Assembly (NCBI GenBank): GCA_015501585.1
Contig: JADNRY010000073.1
Coordinates: 186,001 to 250,000, forward strand
DNA from: Rhodocollybia butyracea
Lineage: Eukaryota > Basidiomycota > Agaricomycetes > Agaricales > Omphalotaceae
Direction of reading: 5' to 3'
DNA length: 64,000 bases
The notes beneath the pieces were generated by a model. It did no database searches and had not been told where the DNA came from. It saw only the letters and a program-made list of their open reading frames with translations. The position numbers and the translations under genes are program-made. This document shows positions 10,115-22,815 of this stretch, piece after piece (the first letter of the stretch is position 1; each line of letters starts with the position of its first letter).

Positions 10115-10908
10115 CAAGATTTAGGCGCCCAACTACATGCCGCCACCAGTGCGTTATTTTGGTTTCCGTAGGTAAACTCAACCTTAGCAAGCGAGCTGAT
10201 AAGCGCATTACTCTTGCATGTTCGTGATAGCAAACGCCAACAATCTCCGGAACTAAACTTGTCCTCAATATCTAAGAAAGTGACTACAACTAGCATATAA
10301 TCAAGGCAGATCTACTCGACACCGTCGTCCCTACTAACAGGCTCCTTTACTTTCTTCTCTTTTTCTTCACCAGATCATTTCCAGCATCTTTGTTTCCTAA
10401 TCCAAGCATGTTTTCGTTATCTGCGTCAAGAATTGAGCGCGGTGAGAAGAGTACAAAACACCAGCGTAAAACCCAAGACCAAGATCGCGGGTTTGAAAGC
10501 TCAGCTCAAGCATATGCTTTCCCAGTCCCTCATCGCATGGGGTATATCCGCCAAATACAACTGGCAGCCCATTGTCGATGATTTTGTATCAGGCGAACGT
10601 AAGTTGCGCGCTTTAGGTTCGGAATCAGATTCACTGGTGGAACGGAAAAGTAAAAGGTCGAGTCAACATACTGAACCCCGTGCGTAATGATATTACGCGG
10701 GCTGTTAGTCCATTACGGTACACATATACATTTGTGGATTGGGAAATTTGGTACTTAGTGGATAATGTGGTCGACATAAGATATCGAGTCTATGTCTGTC
10801 GCAAGAACAGAGCTAGGAATGGATTTGAACCTAGATAGAAAACATATTGGGGTCAGGGATCATAGAGACACTGGGCGAGGGTAAATTAGTACATGGTAAG
10901 TACACCAA
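10115..10908. other. Intergenic, no gene called
   Basis: This stretch lies between the PP2C start and the 3' end of the FunK1 pseudogene, so the first 200 bp should include the PP2C promoter. A plus-strand frame at 10433-10687 contains a Lys-rich patch (KPKTKIAGLKAQLKHML) that could be an exon remnant, but I recognise no family and found no credible splice partner. Confidence 0.4.
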
Positions 10909-13481
10909 CTATGTAACAAAGCGAACATTATGCAAGACCGTTCGAGCCGTAACTTCAGGCACAGCGCGAAGATACTCAATTTTGCCCAGCAAAGATGTCA
11001 AAGCCTTTTCAACTGGCTCCTGCAGCTTCTCTGGATCAACCAGATCCTCACCCAAATTAGAATATGCCCCTTGCTTCAAGCGGAGGAACTTCCGCGCAAA
11101 GTCATGCAGCTCATCACCTAGAGGTATGCAGGCAAATGAAAGCTTGTCCAGATGCTTGCGACGATAGAAAGAAGCGTGCCACGCCTCTGCCCGACCAGCT
11201 GCTGACAAAAATAAAGCATCATAAGATGCCACGAAGGCATCATCAGAGCATTGGTCGGCAGGGGGGGGGAGTTTATGGGATAGAAACCATATGCAAACCC
11301 ACCAAAAGGATTCAAGGTCGTGGAAGCCATTTTGGCGAAATGGCAGTTTGACGTGTTTTTCCTCGAGAAATTCATTGAGATCATTGTCCATGTCCGTATA
11401 AGATTGCCTAGCAACCTCGACGGGCAAGAATGCTGGGGTTCCCTAGTAGTGATATGTGTTTCAGCATAAAAGGTGCTAGGTGAACAGAGAACATACCGTT
11501 TTCGAGTCATGAGGAGTATGGTGTTCCGAAATGTTGATGGCGTATTCGAAGTCAATGATCACACCGACATTTTCACCATCCCGGTCTACCAACAGTATAT
11601 TACCGGCGCTTACGTCGCGGTGCAGATATCCAACATCATGCATTGCACCAAGACCTAGTAGAGTGTACATGAATCATCAGTAAGGAGCATTCAATGAGAA
11701 GAGATCAAGTATACCAGTAAGTGCACCTTGGACCGCCAACAACATGTCAGCATAGTTAGATATGTCAACCACAGGCGTCCCAACCTCCTCGAATACAACT
11801 CAATAATGACAGCGACTGGTGCTGTTTGGATCAGGAATTTTACGGAATCCTGCTGGATTCCCAAGGTGAGGATCGGATATTCCACCAGAAGATTCAGGAA
11901 TTTCACTCCTAGGTATCACCTTCTCTATCTTGGGTTTATTGGTCTCCCGGCGTCCGCCAAGAATTGCGTTGATTGATATCTGCTTAAGATAAACGAAGTC
12001 CTGCCCACGCCGCAACACATCCTTCGTATCATCAGGTTTCAGCACGAGCGCCCCATTCTTGTCAAAACTAGACGCATGGACGACACAGGCAGTAACTACC
12101 GTGAGGAAATGCTTGAGGCGTGGATCATCAGCGAGCTTTGAGCAAAGGTCAGCCAAAGAGGTGTGTTCTTTCCGAACATCTGGTTGTAACCAACAGTCCT
12201 TCAATGCATAAAAATTATCACTGCGACATCCAGGATGAAGTAGTTCAACCACTTTCCACACTCGACTAGCACGACCATACACACAGTCAGCGCTACGATT
12301 GGTTAAGACAGAAACAGTTTCGAACGTCCTAGTCACCCCATCTGCATCCACTACATCGATCCCATAGGTCGGGCTCCGTTCTTCATCAATCGAGATTAAT
12401 CGCATAGTGGTATCGAATCCTAAGTCTGCGTGAGATGCAGAGCCCAGAGCAAGGAAGACATGGATGAGTTCTCTCCAGTTCTACCAACCGTAGTTAGTTC
12501 GCATATAAGCTAGCTAGCGCAAAAGACACAAACTGTATTAGCGTCAAAGGGCGTGGAACACACAAGGGTGCCCCTATCATGATACCAAAGACGAGTAGTT
12601 GTATCCTCGATTGTTAGACCAAAAGTAAAACGACGATGGGAGTCATTCCACATGATGTGATGCAGCGACCAGATTATCTTCTCGAAGTTCTAGTAGAGGC
12701 CTGCGTTAAGCATGGTACAAAGGATATATGATTTAACGTACATCCAGTTGATTAGCCTCGTCGTCATTCTTCTTTACCTCCAAGGCCCAGCAGATGTTGG
12801 AGCTAGGTGTTTGCTGCCAGCTGGGGCTGACTCGACACTGCCATACCCATCTGGACGCGATGTATTGCAACGGGAGGAAAGCGGGGCAAAATCGCCAGTC
12901 ATCGTGAGCTGTACAGTCTTCTGGCCGCTGCCGCTACGTGCGGCGTGAATGTTGTTGTATATAGCTTCGAGCTTTTTGAACGCTTTCGGTGCGTGGTCAT
13001 GATCTTCGGATGGGCTGAAGGAATTTTTCCAGCCATTATTATCGACGCATTTGTCGTCGAGTAGCTTTTGGCAGACATCTTTCAAGTCAGGGACCGCAGG
13101 AAGGAGAGATCCAAGCATCGACGCTAGAGTGATTTCCGCTACGCTGCTCCCAGCATCTTGAAGTAGAGCTGTCCGTGAAATTGAGACTTGGCTTGCGCGA
13201 TACGAGGACATGGCTGAAATGAGATAAATTTGAAACCGAGCACCACATGATCGAATGAAGCTTGCTCTTGTTCGTTGACGTCGATAACCTGTAAAAGCCG
13301 TTCGTTTTCCTCAAGAAAAGCATCTAAACACGTATCATACAGTAAGCCTTGCCACTTTTCTCGTTCAGAAGTGATCTCTACGCCTTCCACTTCTCCCAGT
13401 TCAAGTTGAGTTCAAGTATTCCTTCATCGCCGTCCAGTCCATAGTCAATGGGTCGCGATACGGTTTTCCAGGAGACACCAT
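10909..13481 (-). pseudogene. FunK1-type fungal protein kinase, degenerate
   Basis: Member of the fungal-type kinase family expanded in Agaricomycetes (PF17667-like). On the minus strand the recognisable order is an N-terminal part from 13481, SRPDGY, KKNDDEANQLDV, IIWSLHHIMWND...FTFGLTIEDTTTRLWYHDR, NWRELIHVFLALGSASHADLGFDTTMR, EEVGTPVVDISNYADML, the catalytic loop HRDVSAGNILL with DFEYAI (exon about 11660-11512), then GTPAFLPVEVARQ and the C-terminal FHDLESFWWVCIWFL, ending at 10909. At least eight exons separated by short introns can be traced. Lesions: an in-frame TGA at 11802-11800 just before VVFEEVG (probably a mutated CGA), a one-base deletion near 12810-12812, and a frame problem near 13401-13418. 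Catalytic residues survive but an intact product is unlikely. Confidence 0.75.
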
Positions 13482-13764
13482 CGGCGTTGTCGTGCCTGAC
13501 TTTGATCTTCTTGTGAGGTCTAGATCATCCGCTTTCTAGAAAGTTTGTTTTTGGATCATTGTCTCGTTTAGCGCTCGTTGTAGATAAGATAACTTGATAC
13601 GTCTGTTGAACAGAATTGTTGGTCAATTGAACAGTTGATTAACCGTTGAAACGTTGATTTTCTGGACCTACACAATGCACATCGCAGATGTATCAGCACA
13701 AGGTACCCACGTCGGTGCTAACAACTCCTAAGGTCATCTGCCCGTTCCTGTATCCTTTCTTGAT
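13482..13764. other. Divergent intergenic region, FunK1 pseudogene and first SDR copy
   Basis: This stretch holds the 5' flank of SDR copy 1. The last 80 bp (from about 13675) recur upstream of SDR copies 2 and 3, so the duplicated unit includes a short promoter-proximal segment. Confidence 0.5.
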
Positions 13765-15252
13765 ATGACCACCATCTCTGATACAGCTCTGACAGATCAT
13801 CATGCAAGGATTACAGGGAAAACCGTCATTATTACTGGTTCGTTTAGCTCCTCTCCTCGTTCGGCAAATGTCTAAATCTGAGCACAGGCGCTGGAGCCGG
13901 TATAGGGAAGGAAACAGCCGGTCTCTTCGCGTCTTATGGGTCTGTTGATCGTTCCTTCGCGAACCAATTATTCAAAACTTACTATCATATACTGTTTAAC
14001 AGAGCCAAAGTCGTCGTTGCCGACAAGGATTTTGCTAGTGCGAACAGAACTGCTTCACAGATACGAAGTAGTTCAGGCAACGGGTAATCTGTTTTCACTT
14101 TATACGGTTGAATATCCGTCTGAACCTTTCCGAAACAGAGATGTAGTGTCATGCAGATGCGACGTCACTGACTGGGACGAACTTGTAGCATTGTATGAAC
14201 TTGCAATGACCAAGTTTGGATCGGTGGATGTAGTGGTATGAGGTTAAGCCCTTCTATTTACACTTACCATTCACACACTGCAGGTCGCAAACGCAGGTGT
14301 AGGCGAGGTTGGTGGCCTTCTGAAGCATCCGCCAAATGAAGAACGGCCGCTTGCTAAACCGAGGACTACCACCGTCGACGTCAATTTAACTGGGCTTCTC
14401 TATAGTAAGTATGTTTTTAAAAATCGGTAATTTCAAGATTTGAGAATCTCTTTGCAGCCGTACACCTCGCCAACATTACCTTCAGCTAAATCGGCCCAAA
14501 GGGCTCTCATCTGAGCCTCCATCGTCCTTGAAGTCCGTTATACTCCTGGGATCAGTAGGTGGGCTACAGTTATGCATACTTATACCTGGAAGTTATCTAA
14601 CAATCGCAGCTTCCTGGTTCCCTTTGGTCACCGCTCCTGTATATACAACAACTAAACATGCCGTCTTGGATACAATGCGATCTTTGGATGCATCTTTCAC
14701 CGCCAACGGGGTCCGCATCGCCAGCGTGCATCCTTTTTTTGCTGGTATGTGTTTCACCAACCATAAGATTTCGTTATGACATTACCTTTCTTCAAGATAC
14801 TTCTCTAGTCCCCAAAGCTCTTCGCTATAGTGTATTAATAGGAATACCTCTTACCCCCATCCCTCGGATAGCACAATCCATCTTCTACGCTAGCACTCAT
14901 CCAGACCCAAGAACAAACGGGCAGCATTCTTGGTTCCGGATGGTGGTGCACTTACGTTCATGATTCCTCGGGAAGAGTTCAAGCTAGGAATGTACCAGTT
15001 TATCGATAAAAACTCAAATGCCAAATCTGTGTAAGTCGTCAAAGTTATCTTCATATATGCTGTCTGTTCCATGTTTCTCATTTGCCGGATTTCTTTAGAG
15101 CATTGAAGGGGCCGAGATACCACATTCGCTTAATCAGCGTGCTTGCGCCCTTGTTCTGGAAAGAATTACTGCTAATGAGCGGTTCAGCGGGTTTTATGAT
15201 CATGTTCTTTTGGAAGAGGTTTGGCGGCAGGTTTTTTACGCTCAGAAAATAG
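13765..15252 (+). pseudogene. Short-chain dehydrogenase/reductase, copy 1 (frameshifted)
   Basis: Nine-exon copy of the SDR gene described at 15597-17122. It keeps the TGAGAGIG cofactor motif, VANAGVG, YTTTK and the C-terminal hydrophobic segment. Compared with copies 2 and 3 it has a one-base deletion near 14470 (CTCGCCAAC where copy 2 has CTCGCGCAAC), which puts a TAA in frame soon after, and a second one-base deletion near 14920 (ACGGGCAGC against ACGGGGCGGC). Both fall in coding sequence, so the copy should not make a full enzyme. Introns remain well formed, so decay is recent. Confidence 0.85.
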
Positions 15253-15596
15253 CTTTTGCCTGTGTCGGAGTATTTCGCAAAGTTCGCTCGTGCAAAACGC
15301 ACATATCTGCTTTATGATGTGACTCGCTTTCGGCAGCCCTGTAGAAGTCGCCAGAGGTGAAAGAGTGCCCGACTCTGAAGTGGGGTATAATCACGAGTTG
15401 TGGTCTTGATTCATTCTCTCGTGGAAGGTGCGCGTGGATGAGAGGGATACGTCGTGAATATGTAGATAAGATAAGATAAAATAAGCTTTCCATCGCCGAT
15501 TTTCTGGATCTACAGTGCACAAGGTATACCCACCTGTACCCACGTCAATGTTAACAACTGCAGAGGTCATCTGCCTTTCCTATATCCTTTCTTGAT

Positions 15597-17122
15597 ATGT
15601 CGACCATCTCTGATATAGCTCTGACAGAGCACCATGCAAGAATTAGAGGGAAAACCGTCATTATTACTGGTTCGTTTAGCACCTCTTCTCGTTCAGCAAT
15701 TGTATGAACTCGAGCACAGGCGCTGGAGCCGGTATAGGGAAGGAAACAGCCATTCTCTTCGCATCTTATGGGTCTGTTGATCTTTCCTATCTCGTTGACC
15801 AATTATTCAGTGACTTTCGTACCTACAACAGGGCGCACGTCGTGGCTGCTGACAAGGACTTTGCTAGTGCGGACAGAACTGCTTTGCAGATACGACAAAG
15901 TTCGGGCGACAGGTAATCTGTCATTAATTTTATGATTTACTTTCGGTCTGAACCTTTATAAAACAGATATGTCGTGTCATGCAAATGCGACGTCACTGAC
16001 TGGGACGAAGTTGTAGCAATGTATGAACTCGCAATAAAGACGTTTGGATCGGTAGATGTAGTGGTACGAGGTTAAGCCCTTGTATTTACGCCAAGCATTC
16101 ACACACATGCACTACTTAAAGGTCGCAAACGCGGGTGTAGGCGAGGTTGGCGGTCTGTTGCGGCACTCACCAAATGAAGAACGGCCACTCGTTAAACCGA
16201 TGACTACCACCATCGACGTCAATTTGACCGGTCTTCTCTATAGTAAGTTTCTGAAAAATTGACTCAGATGATTCCATGGCTTGAGAATTACAGCTGTCCA
16301 CCTCGCGCAACACTACCTTGAGATAGTTCAGCTCCAAATGGTCTCGTCTGGACCTTCCGAACCGTACATCCACGTGAAGTCCGTCATACTCTTAGGATCA
16401 ATAGGTGGGCTACGATTATTGATATGCCTGCAAAATATCTGACCATCGCAGCTTCCTGGTTCCCTTTGGCTGGTGCTCCCGTATACACAACAACTAAACA
16501 TGCCGTCTTGGATGTAATGCGATCTTTGGATGCCTCTTTTACCGCCAACGGGGCCCGCATCGCCAGTGTTCATCCTTTTTGGGCCGGTATGTGTTTTACC
16601 AGGTTTCACTCACCACCCGTAAGATTTCGTTATCAATGATCAATGTATTGTCTTTCTTCAGATACATCTCTGGTTTCCGATGCTTCTCGTCATAGTGTAT
16701 TATTAGGAATACCTCTTGCCCCTGTCCCTCGGATAGCGGGATCCATCTTCTACGCTAGCACTCATCCCGACCCAGGAACAAACGGGGCGGCATTCTTGGT
16801 TCCGGATGGTGGTGCACTCACATTCATGATTCCTCGGGGAGAGTTCAAGCTAGGAATGTACCAGTTCATCGATAAATACTCAAATGCTAAATCCGTGTAA
16901 GTCGAAGCATTTTAAAATGCACTAGCCGTTCCATGTTTCTCATTCGCCTGATTTTTTAGAGCACTGAAGTGGCCAGGATACCACATTCGTGTGATCAGCG
17001 TGCTGATGCGCTTGTTTTGGAAAAAATTGCTGTTAATAAGTGGTTCAACGAGTCTGGGGGTATTCATAGTTATGTTCTTTTGGAAAAGACTTAGCAGCAG
17101 GTATTTCAAGCTCAGGACATAG
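15597..17122 (+). CDS. Short-chain dehydrogenase/reductase, copy 2 (intact, 355 aa)
   Basis: Predicted NAD(P)-dependent oxidoreductase of the classical SDR type. Exons: 15597-15669, 15720-15771, 15832-15912, 15967-16063, 16122-16242, 16294-16404, 16452-16586, 16662-16896, 16960-17122; they sum to 1,068 nt in one frame. Motifs are TGAGAGIG at residues 24-31, NAG at 104-106, catalytic S177 and Y190-T-T-T-K194. The C-terminal extension ends in a hydrophobic stretch (LGVFIVMFF) followed by basic residues, so membrane attachment is likely. Substrate is unknown; the nearby sesquiterpene synthase makes a terpenoid alcohol or ketone a reasonable guess. It is the only undamaged member of the triplet. 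Confidence 0.9.
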
Positions 17123-17790
17123 TTTTGCCTAGTATCAGGTAATTTATTTCCCAAAGTTCGTTCACGCCTTGATACAACTTCGACAACTTCGCTCGATTGT
17201 AGAAAATGAAAATGTGTATACTATCATCTTTGGGTCTGTACCTTTTTGTACAACAGTTCCATGACTTAACCCCACACAACTATTTACAATTGGCTCTACT
17301 CAGCTCGACCGGAATTGACCTTATTGAAGTTATTTTCTGTGCTCTGCCATTCTGATGACAGCGACATAATGGCGGGTCAAAAAGGATCTACTGACTTCTC
17401 CCATCCACAGCGACTCGAAACCCCAGGTCAAATATCTTCCTGGAAACACACCTCTATGTGGTAACTTGTACTTTCAACCGTATCAATCAGGCGAGGTCCG
17501 CGAGGCGAGCAACTGTATGTAAGGGACTTAGACTTGCTTTCGGCAGAAGTCGCTGGAGGTGAGAGATTCATGTTAATACTCGACTCCGAAGTAGGGTATA
17601 TCCTATTACGACGCTGCATCACTGCTCGGTGAAGGTTCTCGTTTAGCGCTCGTTCGAATATAGTAGATAAGTTAAGATAAAATAAGCTTACCTTTGAATT
17701 AACCGTTGGTTTTCTGGAGAAGCACTGGGTTCCCACGTCAGTACTAACAACTTGTGAGGTCACCATCCCAATGCTATATCCTTTCTTGAT

Positions 17791-19288
17791 ATGACTACCA
17801 TCTCTGATACAGCTCTGACAGACCATCATGCAAGAATTAGAGGGAAAACGATCATTATTACGGGTTCGTTTAGCTCCTCTCTTCGTTCGTCAGATTCTGA
17901 ACTTGAACATAGGCGCTGGTGCTGGTATAGGAAAAGAAACGGCCACTCTCTTCGCATCTTATGGGTCTGTTGATCTTTCCTGTTTCGCGAACTAGTACTT
18001 ACTATCATACCTTCAACAGGGCTAAAGTCGTTGTTGCTGACAAGGACTTTGCTAGTGCGGACAGAACTGCTTTGCAGATACGACGTAGTTCAGACAGCAG
18101 GTAATCTGTCATGACTTTATGGTTTACCTTCGGTTCGAACCTTTCCGAAACAGAAACATAGTGTCGTGCAGATGCGACGTTACTGACTGGGACGAACTTG
18201 TAGCAATGTATGAGCTTGCAATGACCAAGTTTGGTTCAGTAGATGTAGTGTATGAGATTAAGCCCTCATGTTTACGCCCAGCATTCACACGCTTCAGGTC
18301 GCAAACGCAGGTGTAGGCGAGGTTGGTGGCCTTCTGAAGCACCTGCCAAATGAAGAACGGCCTCTTGCTAAACCGATGACTACCATCATCGACGTCAATC
18401 TGACTGGGCTTCTCTATAGTCAGTATGTTTCTATAACTTAATTGATGATTCCAAGGTTTGAGAATCTCTTTGCAGCCGTACACCTTGCGCAGCATTATCT
18501 TCAGCTAAATCGGCCAAAAGAGCTCTCATCTAGATCTTCATCGTCCTTGAAGTCTGTTATACTCTTGGGATCAATAGGTGGGCTACTGGTATGCCTATAC
18601 CTGGAAAATATATAACGATCGCAGCTTCTTGGTACCCTTTGGTTACTGCTCCCGTATACACAACAGCTAAACATGCCGTCTTGGATGTAATGCGATCTTT
18701 GGATGCATCTTTTACCGCCAACGGGGTCCGCATCACCAGTGTTCATCCTTTTTGGGCCGGTATGTGTTTACCACCCGAGATTTCCTTATCAATAATCAAT
18801 CTTATTGTTCTTTTTTCAGATACGTCTATGGTTTCCAAAGTCTATCGTCATAATATATTATTAGGAATACCTCTTACCCCGTGCCTCGGATAGCGGGATC
18901 CATCTTCTATGCTAGCACTCATCCCGACCCAGGAATAAACGGGGCGGCATTCCTGGTTCCGGATGGTGGTGCACTTACGTTCATGATCCCTCGGGAAGAG
19001 TTCAAGCTAGGAATGTACCAGTTCATCGATAAGAACTCAAATGCCAGATCTGTGTAAGCCGAAGCATTTTAAGATTCACTATCCGTTCTATTCCTCTCAT
19101 TCCCCTTTTCTCGGATTTTTTTTAGAGCATTGAAGGGACCAAGATACCACATTCGTGTAATCAGCGTGCTTGCGCGTTTATTTTGGAAGAAATTACTGGT
19201 AATGAGTGGAGCAGCGAGTGTTGGGGGGTTCATAATTATGTTCTTTTGGAAGAGACTTAGCAGCAGGTATTTTAAGCTCAGGAGATAG
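17791..19288 (+). pseudogene. Short-chain dehydrogenase/reductase, copy 3 (frameshifted late)
   Basis: Exons of the first part: 17791-17863, 17913-17964, 18020-18100, 18154-18247, 18298-18418, 18476-18576, 18625-18759, 18820 onward. The frame is good through YTTAK and DASFTANG. In exon 8 a one-base deletion near 18880 (ACCCCGTGCC against GCCCCTGTCCC in copy 2) leads to TAG at 18891-18893, removing about 130 C-terminal residues including the hydrophobic tail. The truncated protein keeps the whole Rossmann fold and catalytic residues, so residual activity is possible. The exon 4 donor lacks one G seen in copy 1 and must use GTGTAT to keep frame. Confidence 0.8.
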
Positions 19289-21529
19289 CTTTGCTTAGTA
19301 TCAGGTAAGTTGTTTCCTAAAGTTCGCCCACGCCCTGATACAACGCTCGACTGCCATAGAAAATGAAAATATGTATATGATCTCTGGGTCTGTACCTTTT
19401 TGTGCAACTTCCCCATGACATAGGTCCACACAACTGTTTGCGATGATAGGCTTTACCCGAAGTGAAGTCGTTTTCCGCGTTCTGTGCTGATGACAGCGGC
19501 ATAATGGCGGGTCAAAAAGGTTTTATTGATCGATTTCGAGTCCCATCCACGGCGACCCGAAACCCAGGTCAGATATTTTCCTGGAAATACACCTCTATTT
19601 GGTAGTAGGGTATGTAGTAGGTATTGTCAACCGCATCAATCGGGCGATGTCCGCGAGGAGAGCAACTGGGTGCACTGGGTACGAGGTGGTGCAAGATGTA
19701 CATATCTGTTTTATTGAATTTGCTGATATGACTCGCTTTTGGCAGTTATAGAAGTCGCCGGAGGTGAGAGATTCGTGTTAATGCCCGACTCCGAAGATTA
19801 CGAGGAGATGTAGTCATTCGAAACGCTTCACTCACTTGATTCATTTTCTCAACGGAAGGTGCGCGTGGACGCGTGGATGTGAGGGAGCAATAAGGGGACG
19901 GCAAGCTAGTTCCGTACCCTCTCCATTCTTTCCCACCTACAGTAATCTCCCTCGTTTGTTTTTTCTCTCCATATTGTATTTTGATCCTTCGACCCAGCCC
20001 AACCGGATCCCAATCCACTTTCCAAGAAACTCGAAAAGCCCGGACCTAACGAGTGCGATATGTCACATTCAATCTTCGCGGCTCCGAGCTATCTCATATT
20101 GCACTGAGTTTGCGGCTGTCTGCGGAGCGGGAGGCAATCCAGCTGTTTTTGAATGTCCTCGGGGTGTACACCTTGTCTCATCATCGTACGCAGTAGCTCA
20201 CGGACATAACCATCCCGCCAATCACCCTGTCATGATTGTAACAACCATCAGCCGCTGAGTTGCTGGTTTTCTACTTTTTAAATTTTCTCCTTGTTTGCGT
20301 ATAGCGTGATGCGTTGTCGAATCTTGATGGTGGAGAGGTAATAGTCAAGTAGTAGAGCTGCGAGCGTTGTTCTTGGCGGGACATACATACGATGTCATTC
20401 TTTATCTGGATGAAAACTCCCAAAGCCTGTATCATGGCCACTGCCCCAACGATGTCGGAGCCAGCCAGTGATCAATATCGAAGGTACAGATGTCTCATGC
20501 CATCATCTTCATCATGGTATGGTGGTCTGCGCTCAGGTACCACCTGGCTGCGTGGAGTGGCACGTATCAGCCTGTACGACGCGACGTTTGCCAACTTTGA
20601 AGAAAATCATTCGGTGTAGCAGCAACTAAAAAAGAAGCTGGGGCCTTGGCAGGGGGGTTTCAGACCTTCAGCAGGTTTCAAAACTACAAGTTGGGCAATA
20701 ATTGCAGACTGTAATTCTGTCCAACACGCTGGAAACCGAACCTTGAGCATTTAATTTACACTGGCACTTCGACACCTTTATTACAAACGTTCCACGTACT
20801 TACATGGTCTCAATAATGCCACATTTTCACGCGGAGGCGGGCAGTTGTGGCGCAGTGGGACGAAATCGATTTGAAGAGAAAGCCCGAGATTAAAGAGCCT
20901 GCAAGCTGAACGCTGAACGTCGAAAAGGATAAAGTGATACGGCGCCTTCAGAAACGTTCGAAACAACTCGATTGTGTCGAAGTACGTACGTTCGAAAAAA
21001 AAATATGTACATCGGAAGTACTGTGTGTATGTAACCTCACTCTAATGGAGGACAAGAAATGGAGGACACAGAAAGCTCGGGAAGCCAGTGTCCACGATAG
21101 ATATAAGTAAAGAAGGGGAAAAACCCAGGTAATTTCACGTACAATAGATTAATTAATGGAAAATGTTCGACTGAGAAAAGTCTAATAAAATCAAAGGAAT
21201 GTGGTGATAGTAATGAACGCGCACGCGCGAATACTAAAGTAAGGCAAATAGATTACGAAGGAGGCAGGAATGTCCAAAACGCCAGAGTAAACAAGACATA
21301 ATACAGCAGCGCGAGAGCGGGACGAATAGATATGATACACCGGCCAATAAGTTTAGGATGGTTGGAATGATACATGTTTGACGAAACTTGGAGTGGCAAA
21401 AGGTAGACAGATGTAGTTTTTTGAGCTGGGTGAACAATAAATTAACGAATAAGCAGATCACGGTCGATGCCTACGTCGAAGATGATCAGCAAGCGCGTGG
21501 CCAGGGCGAACGAACAAAGACTAACCAAG
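19289..21529. other. Gene-poor spacer before the sesquiterpene synthase
   Basis: The first 200 bp repeat the 3' flank of the SDR unit. Apart from a possible aminotransferase remnant (20110-20258) I see only short frames without recognisable domains. The last part is the 3' flank of the terpene synthase gene on the minus strand. Confidence 0.5.
20110..20258 (+). pseudogene. Possible remnant of an ornithine aminotransferase-like gene
   Basis: A plus-strand frame reads NPAVFECPRGVHL followed by SSYAVAHGHNHP. This resembles the N-terminal part of class-III aminotransferases of the ornithine aminotransferase group, where a VFER.GV motif precedes LSAYSAVNQGH.HP. The flanking residues do not continue the fold, and no pyridoxal-lysine region is visible nearby. 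It may be chance; the match is short. Confidence 0.3.
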
Positions 21530-22815
21530 TTATGAGCGTTTGGGTAATAAGTTAACCACTCTCGACTTCTTCACTTCTCTTCCACTCTTTCCGAAATACC
21601 TTTCTGATTCGAAAGACCAATGCAGAGAGCCAACTATCCAGTCCGCTAATCCGTTAACGTAGATTTGAACCTGACGATCTATTTCTGGTCCCCATGATGG
21701 GAGGTTTGCACGATCAGTGTTAAATCTGTCGATAGACTGCTTGCAGAGTTGGCCAACGAAGTCAACAGCGGACTGGAGATCGAGGGAGTGATGGTTCATG
21801 ATGACGGGGATCATGTTATGCGTGTCCCCTTTGGACTGTTCGACATTGTAGGAAAAGATGTCCTATACACGCAGGAACCAACAGAGGGTTAGGGCAAGTG
21901 AAAGGCACATAGTAAAAGGGACGGTGTAGAGCACGATGGAAATGCGTTTTGATTAGTAACATGAATAATCGGAGGAAGGCAGGACAACATACGTTAGACC
22001 ACGTAACTAAATCATTTGCAGCCTCGCCCAAGCTGCGAATGATATCGGAGTCCATCACCTCGTCAGGAATGTCGAGATTGTATGCGTATTCGATGAGTAC
22101 AAAGGAGGTTTTGCATCCTGGCATGGAACATTACTATAACGAGTAAAGCGAACAAGAGCAAAAACGAACCTGATGTATCTCTTCGAAGGGCGATGTACGA
22201 CTCGAGATCTGGAATGAGACCCTCATGACGATCGTGAGCTTGCTCCGTCACGCTTTGGAAGAAAAAGTCGAAGGTTTCAATAAAGCGTTGCTGGGTTCCG
22301 GGTGATGCAGTACGGATGAGTCGTTTCCAGTAACTAAGTGGCGAAAAAGATCCTGTTAGTAAGAACAGAACGCACATGAGTTGTCGACTCACTCTCTAGT
22401 CATTTTACCGATACGCGGCGACTGGTAGCGGCTGGGATGGTAGAGCGAGTCCATCACAACATCTGCTGTGGATAAGGTTCCAGAGTTATCCATGTCGTCG
22501 GAAAGGTTGTCAAGGTGGAATAAGTAAGTGAGAAAGTCGTTGCAGAGTCTGAGCTGAGGGTATGCTGCACCAGGATAGCACATCGCTGTTGGGCGTATTA
22601 GACAAAGAACATAGAATGGATGAAAAGCGCGTACATGATAGCAGACCGCACTTTAATCCGTGGTATTTATCGCGTATTCTGCCCACCAAGTTATCGCCTT
22701 TGAAGAGCCATTTTTTGGTTTCGGTGGTGACCTGTTTTCTGTGGCGGCTTACGCGCAACTCGTAATCGCAATGGGCGACGAGATCTGGTAGAATGAATTT
22801 GGTTGCCACAGACAT
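21530..22815 (-). CDS. Sesquiterpene synthase (terpene cyclase, 331 aa)
   Basis: Cytosolic class I terpene cyclase, expected to convert farnesyl diphosphate with Mg2+ to a sesquiterpene. Exons on the minus strand: 22815-22635, 22585-22393, 22333-22170, 22117-21993, 21862-21530; total 996 nt in frame. Seen: the start MSVATKFILPDL typical of agaricomycete enzymes, the Asp-rich motif D86-N-L-S-D90, the NSE motif N221-D-I-F-S225-Y-N-V-E229 completed across the last intron, and the C-terminal R309-Y310 pair in SFESERYFG. Length is normal for the family (about 330-350). The product cannot be predicted from motifs. Neighbours on the left are SDR genes and on the right an MFS transporter and acyltransferases. 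Confidence 0.95.

Larger units (their letters stand above)
13675..19440 (+). repeat. Tandem triplication of a roughly 1.8-2.1 kb SDR gene unit
   Basis: Three head-to-tail units share exon/intron order, coding sequence, the 80 bp before the ATG and part of the 3' flank. ATGs are at 13765, 15597 and 17791. Homology in the 3' flank (a segment with ATGAAAAT and TGTACCTTTTTGT) is visible after copies 2 and 3. Unequal crossing-over is the simplest origin. Confidence 0.85.

Noticed and set aside
18591..18893. Reading of MPIPGKYITIAASW as protein in SDR copy 3
   Set aside because: The first part is an intron (GTGGGC to CGCAG, 18577-18624); splicing gives the standard SDR sequence GSIASWYPL in all three copies.
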